The translations under genes and the position numbers were made by a program. The notes below the pieces were generated by a model that saw only the letters and a list, made by a program, of their open reading frames with translations, was not told the DNA's origin and searched no databases. From NCBI GenBank assembly GCA_903910645.1, contig CAIWAD010000286.1, positions 1 through 34,415 of the forward strand: DNA of 34,415 nt, written 5' to 3'. This DNA comes from an uncultured bacterium. GTDB taxonomy: Bacteria > CAIWAD01. Shown piece by piece: positions 9,097-15,757 of this stretch; position 1 is the stretch's first letter; every line of letters starts with the position of its first letter.

Positions 9097-9504
9097 ATGC
9101 GTTTTCTTCTTGCGGCCGCCCTGCTGACGGGTGCGGTGTACATGTTGGGTTGCGCTGGCGGCGACAAGCCGGCGGATCAGACGGCCACCACGGAGCAGGC
9201 AGCCCCCGCCGCCGGCCCCAAGTATCCGGTGGATCTGGCCAATGGCCAGAAGATCTACGACAAGTATTGCTTCGCCTGCCATAAGGACGGCGTGAGCGGC
9301 GCCGCCAAGTTCACGGACACGGTGCGCTGGCAGGCCCAGGCCGACAAGGGCATGACCACCCTGCTCAAGCACGCCACAGAAGGCTTCACCGGCACCTTCG
9401 GCAGTCTTCCTCCCAAGGGCACCTGCATGGAGTGCCAGGAGAAGGACCTGCACGACGCCATCCACTACATGATGAGCCAGGCTGGAGTCCAGCCCAAGTA
9501 TTGA
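9097..9504 (+). CDS. Cytochrome c5-like lipoprotein
   Basis: Small class I c-type cytochrome of 135 residues, probably anchored to a membrane by lipid on the periplasmic or outer face. ATG 9097 follows GAGGTG and opens a lipoprotein signal with the lipobox ending at C19 (YMLGC). A Pro/Ala/Thr-rich linker leads into the heme domain: C58-F-A-C61-H62 is the heme attachment site with proximal H62. The C-terminal part has the cytochrome c5 layout PPKGTCMEC, including the extra Cys pair typical of that subfamily. In cytochrome c5 the distal ligand is Met in a MPPKGTC context. Here that position is Leu (L104, SLPPKGTC), so the usual His/Met coordination appears lost. It could be five-coordinate, use another side chain, or serve as a small electron shuttle with altered potential. 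No oxidase or reductase gene is adjacent. Confidence 0.88.
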   Translation: MRFLLAAALLTGAVYMLGCAGGDKPADQTATTEQAAPAAGPKYPVDLANGQKIYDKYCFACHKDGVSGAAKFTDTVRWQAQADKGMTTLLKHATEGFTGTFGSLPPKGTCMECQEKDLHDAIHYMMSQAGVQPKY

Positions 9505-9564
9505 TTCAGGCCAATCGAGGCGCGGCCCTCCAGGGGGTCGCGCCATTTCTCAGAAAGCCCGCCC

Positions 9565-10761
9565 ATGTCCCTGCCAGCTCCCCGCGATCCCTACGCCCTG
9601 ATGGATGCCAGCCGACGCCGTCTGCAAGCCGCTGCGCTGCGGGCGCGCAATCTGGGCGATTATGTGCTGGCCTTGCTGACCCATGTGAACGAATGCGCCC
9701 AGGCCCTGCGCTCGCCCCAGGAGCAGGTGCGCGGACGCGTGGTGCGCGTGGGTCTTGCCACGGTGACCGAAGACGGACTGGTGGTGCCCGTGCCCTTCCG
9801 GCGGCCAGCACCCTCCCTCTTCATGGACCAGTTCCATGCGCTTCCCCTGCGCTCCACCAGTCTGGGGCCCTTGCTGGATTCCGGGCATGGGGATGGCATC
9901 GAGGATCTGGAAGCCCATCTGTCCGCCCGCGGCTCCTCGCTTAGCACGCAGATCGCCTTGCGTGAGGGCATCCGCTCCAATGTGCGCCTGCCCTGGCACA
10001 GCCTGGATCGACGCGGCATCCTGTGGTTCAGCGCCGATGTGCCGCGCTTTTTCAGCCCGGCCCTGATGGAGCATTTGGAAAGCCTGGTGCCGGAGGTGGA
10101 ACTGCAACTGCGCCTACTGGACGCCCTGTCTCCTTTGCTTCCAGCGGGACCGGCCCGCCCCCGCAACCTGGAGATGCACCCCGAAGCCATGCTGCGATTG
10201 GCCGAACTGCTGGATGAGCGCCGCAATCCCGCCCCCGATGTGCTGGATCTGGAGTGGGCGGGCGGGCTGCCCGAGCATGGGTGCGGCATCGCCCAGGTGT
10301 GGCGCATGGCACCGGATCAGGTGCTTCTGTCCGCGCTGGAGATTGAAAGCCGCGAAGAGGCGGATCTGCGCCTTCTGCTCACCATGCAGGGGTGGGTGCG
10401 CCAGTTGGCCCTGCGCCACCGTCATCCGGGAAGACTGCTGGAGGAGGTGGAGAAGAAGCTTTCCCAAGCCTGGCGGGATGAAAGTCTGGCGCCTTCGGGC
10501 CGCTTGTCCTCCATCCAGCTGGCCGTGCTGCATGTGGACCAGCGCTATCTGGACCATGCTGGAGCAGGCGAAAGCCGTCTGTGGTTGGAAGAGGGCGAAG
10601 CCCTGCACCCGCTGCCCACCCATCCCAGGGCGCCCGGGGCAGGGGGCGACCGCTTGGCGGATTCCCGTTCAATGCCCGAAGGCGCACGCCTCCTGGTGTG
10701 TCGCGGGGCCAATTCACATCCCCACAAGGGATGGAGTCTCGCCTTGCGCCAAAAAGTCTGA
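9565..10761 (+). CDS. GAF-like protein with a degenerate SpoIIE/PP2C-type phosphatase domain
   Basis: A protein of 398 residues with no export signal, so probably cytoplasmic. Residues ~90-195 resemble a GAF domain: a DLEAHL helix, ALREGIRSNVRLP, then GILWFSADVPRFFSPALMEHLESL, the usual GAF C-terminal pattern. The rest (~230-398) matches the outline of SpoIIE-like PP2C phosphatases: a late AGAGESRLWLEEGE strand pair where active enzymes have AGHxPP, then MPEGARLLVCRGA where they have LPPGDxLLLYTDG. The metal-binding DxxGHG segment expected near residue 255 is not present (SALEIESREEAD instead), so catalysis is doubtful. It may sense a ligand or bind a partner in a switching pathway. The assignment is by pattern only; an unrelated alpha/beta protein is possible. 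It starts 60 bases after the cytochrome gene, with which it may be co-transcribed, and ends at a strong terminator. Confidence 0.6.
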   Translation: MSLPAPRDPYALMDASRRRLQAAALRARNLGDYVLALLTHVNECAQALRSPQEQVRGRVVRVGLATVTEDGLVVPVPFRRPAPSLFMDQFHALPLRSTSLGPLLDSGHGDGIEDLEAHLSARGSSLSTQIALREGIRSNVRLPWHSLDRRGILWFSADVPRFFSPALMEHLESLVPEVELQLRLLDALSPLLPAGPARPRNLEMHPEAMLRLAELLDERRNPAPDVLDLEWAGGLPEHGCGIAQVWRMAPDQVLLSALEIESREEADLRLLLTMQGWVRQLALRHRHPGRLLEEVEKKLSQAWRDESLAPSGRLSSIQLAVLHVDQRYLDHAGAGESRLWLEEGEALHPLPTHPRAPGAGGDRLADSRSMPEGARLLVCRGANSHPHKGWSLALRQKV

Positions 10762-10765
10762 ACTG

Positions 10766-10791
10766 AAAAGGGACGCCGCAGCGTCCCTTTT
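10766..10791. terminator. Bidirectional terminator between converging genes
   Basis: AAAAGGGACGC (10766-10776), loop CGCA, GCGTCCCTTTT (10781-10791). A-tract, GC stem and T-tract are symmetric, so it can end the plus-strand GAF gene (stop 10761) and the minus-strand chemoreceptor (tail ends 10811). Confidence 0.88.
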
Positions 10792-10810
10792 CACTGGCAT
10801 GGAGCCTGGA

Positions 10811-10921
10811 TCAAATGCGGAACCTGGCCAGCTGCGCCTGCAGCTCGTCTCCCAGGCGACGCAGGCGGGCAGCGGCCTGGCCGGTTTCCTGAGCTTCCCG
10901 CGCCGATCCTTCACTACTCAT
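10811..10921 (-). other. Out-of-frame C-terminal tail of the chemoreceptor
   Basis: Directly after the in-frame stop of the chemoreceptor, the minus strand carries a coding stretch in the +1 frame that ends GDELQAQLARFRI. This is the ending expected of a methyl-accepting chemotaxis protein (ELQxLVxxFRL-type). The main frame stops at TAG (complement of 10914-10916) within AATGAGTAG. The same bases contain an ATG (complement of 10919-10921) that would open a 36-residue peptide, [14 protein letters not shown] onward. Three explanations fit: a recent frameshift mutation or sequencing error, programmed +1 frameshifting at the stop, or re-initiation at the overlapping ATG giving a separate tail peptide. 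The bidirectional terminator lies just beyond the tail stop, not beyond the main stop, which fits the tail being part of the original gene. Confidence 0.7.
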
Positions 10922-12641
10922 TGCGCAGGGCCTGGGTCGCCCGGGTGGCGCCTCCGCTGTCCGCGGCTGTTTGCCGCAGCTGCCCGGACAGACGGCCTGT
11001 GGTTTCCGCCTGGCTTTCCACATCCTCCGCCACATGTCCCTGCAGGTCACGGATGCGGGTGACCACATCCCCCACGCGGCCGATCTCTTCCACGGTGCGC
11101 ACGGTTTCCTGCTGGATCTCCGCAATCATGCGGGCAATGTCCTCCGTGGCGCGAGAGGTGTCGGCGGCCAGGTTCTTCACTTCACCTGCCACCACGGCGA
11201 ATCCCTTGCCCGCGCTGCCCGCCCGGGCCGCTTCAATGGTGGCGTTCAGGGCCAGAAGATTGGTCTGCTTGGCAATGGAGTCAATGGTCTGCACCACCTG
11301 GCCGATGCGACGGCTGGAGGCGTCCAGGCTGGCAATGGTCTCGCCGGCCTGGCGTGCGGACAACACCGCCTCCTCGGCCACCCTGGCCGCCTGGCCAGTG
11401 GTGCTGACGACATCCCGCGCGGTGGAGGACAGGGCTTCCGTGGCCTTCGCCATGGCGTTCACCTCCTCATCCACGCCCTTCAGGCTGCTTTCCTCGCGGC
11501 CAGTCTCCACCAGCGACTCCGCGGCATGGCGGCTCAGCGTGGAAGAGATGCCATCCAGCTGGGAGGAGGCCTCGCGCAGACGCTCAACCTTGCCCGCCAT
11601 GGCGCCCAGTAGGGAGCGCTGGGCGGCCAGGGCCTGGTTGAAGCCCTTCACCAGTCGGCCCAGATCATCCTCACCCTCACCATCCACCTGCACGGTCAAA
11701 TCACCGGCGGCGAACCGACCCATGGCCGCCAGCAAGGTCTCCACATGGTGCAGGAGATAGGCGCGCTGCTCCTCCAGGTTGTGCATGCCCTGCTGCACAT
11801 GGCCAATCAAGGAAGAGAAGCCACTGGCCAGGCTGCGCACCTCGTCCAGCTCCTCCAATTGGCGATCCTCCAATGCCAGCTGCTGGTCCAGATTGCCGTG
11901 GTCCGCGTCGTTCACAATCTCCGTCAGACGCAGGATGGGCTTCGCCATGCGGCCAGAGGCGAAGCGGGCCATGAGACCGGCCAGCACCAGGGCCACCAGG
12001 GCCGTCAGGGCGGAGGCCATCAGGATGCGGCGCACTCCCTCTTCCACTTGGCGCATGGGATCCAGGAAGTCGTCCTCCCAGGCGCTGGCGCCCACCACCC
12101 AGTCCCAATGCTCGTCATAGGCCACGGCGGCCACCTTGGGGGCTGTGCGGCCACTGACTTTGTCGTGCCACAGGTAGCGCACCTGCACGACAGCGCCGTT
12201 GGCGCCCATGGCTTCGTCAAGGATGTTGCGGATAACAGGCTTGCCCTCGGCATCCTTGGCTCCCAGGATGTTCTCGCCATCCCGCTTGCCATGCTGGGAG
12301 ACAATGTAGACGCCCTCGTCGGCCCCTTGTCCGCCCAGCACCCACACATAGCCGCTCTTGCCCACCACCAGATCCAGGATCTGCCTGCGGCATTCCCTTT
12401 GCGCACCAGCCACGGCGGTGCTGTCCTGGGCAGGCACCAAATGCTGGGCACTGGACATGGTGTTCACCACGCCCTGGGTGATGTGGGCCAGATCCTGTTG
12501 AAGCTGATGCTTCAGCTGTTCGGTGATGTGCTGTTTCAAGTCCAGGAGATTGGCCATGCCCACCACCAACAACAGGACAATGGGCACCGCCGTGCAGATG
12601 ATGGCCAATTGAAAGACCCGGACCCGGATGGCCTTTTTCAT
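10914..12641 (-). CDS. Methyl-accepting chemotaxis protein with periplasmic Cache domain
   Basis: Transmembrane chemoreceptor of 575 residues. ATG at 12641 (minus strand) is preceded by GGGGGGAAC and opens a TM helix ([25 protein letters not shown] is within residues 1-25). Residues ~35-200 form a periplasmic sCache_2-like sensor ([12 protein letters not shown], then [14 protein letters not shown]). TM2 is ~206-226, followed by HAMP ([11 protein letters not shown]) and the cytoplasmic signalling coiled coil. The hairpin tip is conserved ([17 protein letters not shown] and [15 protein letters not shown]), so it can contact CheA/CheW. No other chemotaxis gene is in the window. The protein ends at ALRNE, short of the normal C-terminal helix; the missing ~35 residues are encoded next to it in another frame (10811-10921). 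Whether the shortened receptor works is unclear. The ligand is unknown; Cache_2 sensors often bind small organic acids (family knowledge). Confidence 0.93.
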   Translation of the reverse strand: MKKAIRVRVFQLAIICTAVPIVLLLVVGMANLLDLKQHITEQLKHQLQQDLAHITQGVVNTMSSAQHLVPAQDSTAVAGAQRECRRQILDLVVGKSGYVWVLGGQGADEGVYIVSQHGKRDGENILGAKDAEGKPVIRNILDEAMGANGAVVQVRYLWHDKVSGRTAPKVAAVAYDEHWDWVVGASAWEDDFLDPMRQVEEGVRRILMASALTALVALVLAGLMARFASGRMAKPILRLTEIVNDADHGNLDQQLALEDRQLEELDEVRSLASGFSSLIGHVQQGMHNLEEQRAYLLHHVETLLAAMGRFAAGDLTVQVDGEGEDDLGRLVKGFNQALAAQRSLLGAMAGKVERLREASSQLDGISSTLSRHAAESLVETGREESSLKGVDEEVNAMAKATEALSSTARDVVSTTGQAARVAEEAVLSARQAGETIASLDASSRRIGQVVQTIDSIAKQTNLLALNATIEAARAGSAGKGFAVVAGEVKNLAADTSRATEDIARMIAEIQQETVRTVEEIGRVGDVVTRIRDLQGHVAEDVESQAETTGRLSGQLRQTAADSGGATRATQALRNE

Positions 12642-12734
12642 GCTACGTTCCCCCCGGTTTTCTCCCAGCATCGGGAATCCCACACGGCACGTTGACCCGC
12701 GAACACGGCTGATCAAACCTTAACAGGATCATTT

Positions 12735-14165
12735 ATGAGACATGTTCTCCTCGCCGCACTCCTCCCGCTGTTGACGCTGTCCCAGACCGCTCTGGCAGAT
12801 GGATTCGAGGATCTGCTCACCCGGCTCAACATCATGCCCCAAAGCGGGCGACAGGCCGTGGTGGACAGCCTTATGGCCAACCTTCCTGGTGGCGAAACCC
12901 CCATCCGCGAGGCGGACAGGGCCTGGTTCCTTTATCTGGGAAGCGCCACATCCCTGTCCCTGGCCGGGGACATGACGGGCTGGTCGCCAGACCTGGACTT
13001 CATTCCACTGGCGGGCACCACGCTGTGGACCTTGCGCTTCCTCTGCGAAGAGGACGCCCGCCTGGATTACAAGTTTGTGCGCAACGGTTCCAGCTGGATC
13101 CTGGATCCGCTCAATCCCCACACCTGCAGTGGTGGTTTCGGCCCCAACAGCGAACTGGCCATGCCCGCTTATGTGCAGCCGGAGGAGATCCAGAACCAGG
13201 GATTGCCCAACGGCACCCTCGTCACCTGGACGGCATTCCACAGCCCGCAGTTGAACAACACGCGCACCATCCAGGTCCTGCTGCCGCCAGGCCATGTGGA
13301 GGGCCAGCCGCGGGGCATTTGCGTGGTGCACGATGGCAGCGAGTATCTCTCCCTGGGCAGTCTGCGCATGGTGGTGGCCTGGCTGGCGGACCGCCACCCC
13401 GAGCTGGAACTGCCCATTTTCGTGTGCGTGCCTCCGGTGAATCGCACCGCCGAATACCAGACCACCCAGCAGGAGGCCTTCGGGCACTTCATAGTGGACA
13501 CCGTGCTGCCCCAGGTGCGCGCCACCTGGACCACTTACAGCGACCCGGCGCGCTGCATCACGCTGGGCGCCTCCAATGGCGGAAACATCAGCGCTTATCT
13601 GTTGGGCCAGTACCCGCAGGTTTTTGGTCGGGGCGTGCTCATGAGTCCCTACCTGCCCGCCGAGCAACAGGCCCGCCTGGCTGCCCTGGACGCGGACAGC
13701 CTGCGCCTTTACCTCAATTGGGGCAGCTATGACCTGGACGCCATCATTCCGGGCGCCCAGGCCACGGCTCAAATGCTGGAAGCAGGGGGAGTGCCCCACC
13801 TGGATCGCCTGTACCACGAAGGCCACAGCTGGGGATTGTGGCGCGCCACCCTTGACGAGGGCCTGCTCTTCGTGCTGGATCCCGCTGTGGGCGTGGCGCC
13901 CCAGGATCGTGGCCACGCTCCCCGGAACCTGGAGTTGAAGGCCTGGCCCAATCCCTTCAATGGCCGTGTGCAGGTGGAGTTGCCCCCGGGCACGGGAGAG
14001 GCGCGTGTGCGTTGCTACGACACCTTGGGCCGCCTGCGTGACGAGCTGGCCACCCGGAGCTCCTCTTTGGTGTGGGACACCGGCTCCCTGCCCAGCGGAA
14101 CCTATGTGCTGGAAGCCAGGCGGGCCAGTCAGCGGGGAGTAACAGCCCTGACCTTGCTGCGCTAA
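12735..14165 (+). CDS. Secreted esterase (Fes/EsteraseD type) with CBM48-like and type IX sorting domains
   Basis: Exported alpha/beta-hydrolase of 476 residues. ATG 12735 opens a signal peptide (LLAALLPLLTLSQTALA). Residues ~65-125 resemble a CBM48/AMPK-type glycan-binding domain (LAGDMTGWSPD, YKFVRNGSSWILDP). The esterase domain (~150-390) is of the enterochelin-esterase/feruloyl-esterase-like family, with nucleophile S280 in GASNGG, probable acid D333 in GSYDLD and H364 in EGHSWGLW. The last ~75 residues (WPNPFNGRVQVEL, then YDTLGR and LPSGTYVLEA) are a type IX secretion/Por-like C-terminal sorting domain. This implies export across the outer membrane and surface attachment or release. The CBM48-esterase order is known among feruloyl and acetyl-xylan esterases, suggesting plant polysaccharide substrates, though that is inference. 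It is divergent from the chemoreceptor, with a 93-base gap holding both start regions. Confidence 0.9.
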   Translation: MRHVLLAALLPLLTLSQTALADGFEDLLTRLNIMPQSGRQAVVDSLMANLPGGETPIREADRAWFLYLGSATSLSLAGDMTGWSPDLDFIPLAGTTLWTLRFLCEEDARLDYKFVRNGSSWILDPLNPHTCSGGFGPNSELAMPAYVQPEEIQNQGLPNGTLVTWTAFHSPQLNNTRTIQVLLPPGHVEGQPRGICVVHDGSEYLSLGSLRMVVAWLADRHPELELPIFVCVPPVNRTAEYQTTQQEAFGHFIVDTVLPQVRATWTTYSDPARCITLGASNGGNISAYLLGQYPQVFGRGVLMSPYLPAEQQARLAALDADSLRLYLNWGSYDLDAIIPGAQATAQMLEAGGVPHLDRLYHEGHSWGLWRATLDEGLLFVLDPAVGVAPQDRGHAPRNLELKAWPNPFNGRVQVELPPGTGEARVRCYDTLGRLRDELATRSSSLVWDTGSLPSGTYVLEARRASQRGVTALTLLR

Positions 14166-14213
14166 GCAGGACTTCAAGGCGCGAGTACGAATGCTGCGGT
14201 GGCAGGTTTTCAC

Positions 14214-14254
14214 GGTGACGGCCGCAAGGCCGAACCAACGGACATGGCGTCACC
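14214..14254 (+). other. Nested hairpin in the pre-purM region
   Basis: GGTGACG (14214-14220) pairs perfectly with CGTCACC (14248-14254). Inside it GCC-GCAA-GGC (14221-14230) makes a GNRA-tetraloop hairpin stacked directly on the outer stem. A stem enclosing a tetraloop hairpin is typical of structured RNA, but it is a single observation without covariation support. Confidence 0.45.
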
Positions 14255-14440
14255 TGAGGCACACGGCGCGCTGCAAGGGCCGGCCGGGAGGCTGGCCGCT
14301 TCAGCGCGCGGAGCCAGGCGCTCTTTGGCGCCATCTTTTGGCGCGTCAGAAAGGTGGCAAGCACCTTCAATGCGAAGCGTTGAAGGCCTCCGCCCTGGCG
14401 GATTGGAGTGCGTAGAGCCGGAGCGTGGGATGTTCATCCA

Positions 14441-14586
14441 GGAACGAGAACCGCTGGCGCTGTGAAGGAATTCAGGGCATGAGCAGGTGAACCGCTGCGG
14501 GCAGAGGCGGGATGACAGCGCCGAAGGGTCGTTGAGCAAGTCCGGGAACGAGAGCTGCTGCGTGGAGAAGGAGAATTCTCGAGCAG
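14441..14586 (+). repeat. Imperfect duplicated segment
   Basis: Two related ~45-base copies lie about 100 bases apart: 14441-14486 and 14545-14586. Both begin GGAACGAGA, continue with CGCTGG or TGCTGC-type sequence, share GAAGGA, contain GAATTC and end in GAGCAG. The bases before each copy are also alike (GCCGGAGCG versus GCCGAAGGG). A related sequence occurs on the minus strand at 34105-34154. Confidence 0.5.
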
Positions 14587-14657
14587 AAAGCGCCTCACCA
14601 AGCTGAGCAGGTCTTAGCACGAGACGAAGCAGAGTTCAATATCTTCACCAGCGATCA

Positions 14658-14678
14658 GGGCCCCGCGCGGGGCCCTTT
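14658..14678 (+). terminator. Terminator hairpin 20 bases before the purM start
   Basis: GGGCCCC (14658-14664), loop GCGC, GGGGCCC (14669-14675), then TTT. It ends transcription from the region upstream, or acts as an attenuator in a purM leader. No alternative antiterminator pairing is obvious by eye. Confidence 0.65.
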
Positions 14679-14697
14679 GCATGATGGAAGGGGAACC

Positions 14698-15699
14698 ATG
14701 AGCAGCTATCGCGATGCCGGGGTGGACATCGATGCCGGCGAAGAGCTGGTCCGTCGCATCAAGCCCTGGTGCGCAGCCACACGCACGGAGAATGTGTTGG
14801 GCGGCATTGGCCTGTTCGGCGGATTTTTCCGCGCCCATTTTCCCGACATGACGGATCCCGTGCTGGTGTCCAGCGTGGACGGCGTGGGAACCAAGCTGCG
14901 CGTGGCCAGGGAGGCTGGCGTGCACCACACGGTGGGCCAGGATCTGGTGAACCATTGTGTGGACGACATCCTGGCGTGCGGTGCGCGGCCCCTCTTCTTT
15001 CTGGACTATTTCGCCACTGGCCACCTGGATGTGGATGTGGCTGCCCAGGTGATCCACGGCTTCACCGTGGCCTGCCAGGAGAATGGCTGTGCACTGATTG
15101 GCGGCGAAACGGCGGAGATGCCCGGCTTCTACGCCACCGGCGATTACGATATGTCCGGCACCATTGTGGGTGTGGTGGACCGTGCCCGTGTGGTGGACGG
15201 GAGGAGCATCCAGGCGGGTGACCAGCTCCTGGCCCTGCCTTCCACCGGCTTGCACACCAATGGATACTCCCTGGCCCGGCGCGCCCTGTTCGAATTGGGT
15301 GGCTTGGGCCTGGACCACCGCATGGATGACGGTCGCAGCCTGGCTGATGCCCTGTTGGCCGTGCATCGCAGCTACCTGCATCCGGTGCAGGCCCTGTTGA
15401 ACCAGGTGGAAGTGCGCGGCATAAGCCACATCACGGGCGGCGGCATGGTGGGCAACACCCGGCGCATCCTGCCCCAGGGGCTGGATCTGGCGCTGGATCG
15501 CCAAGCCTGGGAGTGGCCGGAGATCTTCCGGCTTGTCCAGCGCTGCGGGGCGGTGCCCGATGAAGAAATGGAGCGCGCCTTCAACCTTGGCATCGGCATG
15601 GTGCTCATCCTTGCTCCTGGAGAAGTGGAGCGGGCGGAAGCCCTGCTGGCCGGCATGGGGGAAAGGCCCTTGCGCCTGGGCCATGTGGTGAAGGCCTGA
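14698..15699 (+). CDS. purM: Phosphoribosylformylglycinamidine cyclo-ligase (AIR synthetase)
   Basis: PurM catalyses the ATP-dependent closure of FGAM to AIR, the fifth step of de novo purine synthesis, in the cytoplasm. The 333-residue length is normal for the family (about 330-350). Landmarks are the N-terminal YRDAGVDIDAGEELV, GVGTKLRVA, DLVNHCVDDILACGARPLFFLDY, GGETAEMPGFY and STGLHTNGYSLARR, all strongly conserved in PurM. ATG 14698 follows GGAAGGGG at a good distance; an earlier in-frame ATG at 14677 lies inside the terminator hairpin and is unlikely. It heads a run of seven genes ending at hflX, 58 bases before alaS. The other purine gene in the window, purF, lies 10.5 kb away, so the purine genes are scattered here. 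A leader hairpin (14658-14678) could attenuate it. Confidence 0.97.
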   Translation: MSSYRDAGVDIDAGEELVRRIKPWCAATRTENVLGGIGLFGGFFRAHFPDMTDPVLVSSVDGVGTKLRVAREAGVHHTVGQDLVNHCVDDILACGARPLFFLDYFATGHLDVDVAAQVIHGFTVACQENGCALIGGETAEMPGFYATGDYDMSGTIVGVVDRARVVDGRSIQAGDQLLALPSTGLHTNGYSLARRALFELGGLGLDHRMDDGRSLADALLAVHRSYLHPVQALLNQVEVRGISHITGGGMVGNTRRILPQGLDLALDRQAWEWPEIFRLVQRCGAVPDEEMERAFNLGIGMVLILAPGEVERAEALLAGMGERPLRLGHVVKA

Positions 15700-15757
15700 A
15701 TCGCCCGCCTCCCTGGACGCGAACAACACGAACGAAGCACAAGAAACTGAGGAAGAC

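Larger units (their letters stand above)
14166..14697 (+). other. Non-coding region of ~530 bases before purM, possibly a structured RNA
   Basis: No convincing gene is found here. Overlapping short frames on both strands use codons unlike the neighbours (many GCT, TCT, CCT). From about 14400 the plus strand is clearly richer in purines. It holds several hairpins (14214-14254; GGCGC/GCGCC at 14317-14332), an imperfect duplicated segment (14441-14586) and a terminator hairpin at 14658-14678 just before purM. One reading is a stand-alone RNA ending at that terminator; another is a decayed repeat or a long purM leader. I recognise no known riboswitch, tmRNA, RNase P or 6S signature. Confidence 0.45.

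Noticed and set aside
14210-14620. Minus-strand open frame of 136 codons in the pre-purM region
   Set aside because: Ser/Pro-rich, no family resemblance, codon choices unlike neighbours, no ribosome site seen, and it runs through the repeat and hairpins.
14166-14697. Known purine riboswitch, tmRNA, RNase P or 6S RNA before purM
   Set aside because: I could not find the diagnostic cores of any of these.
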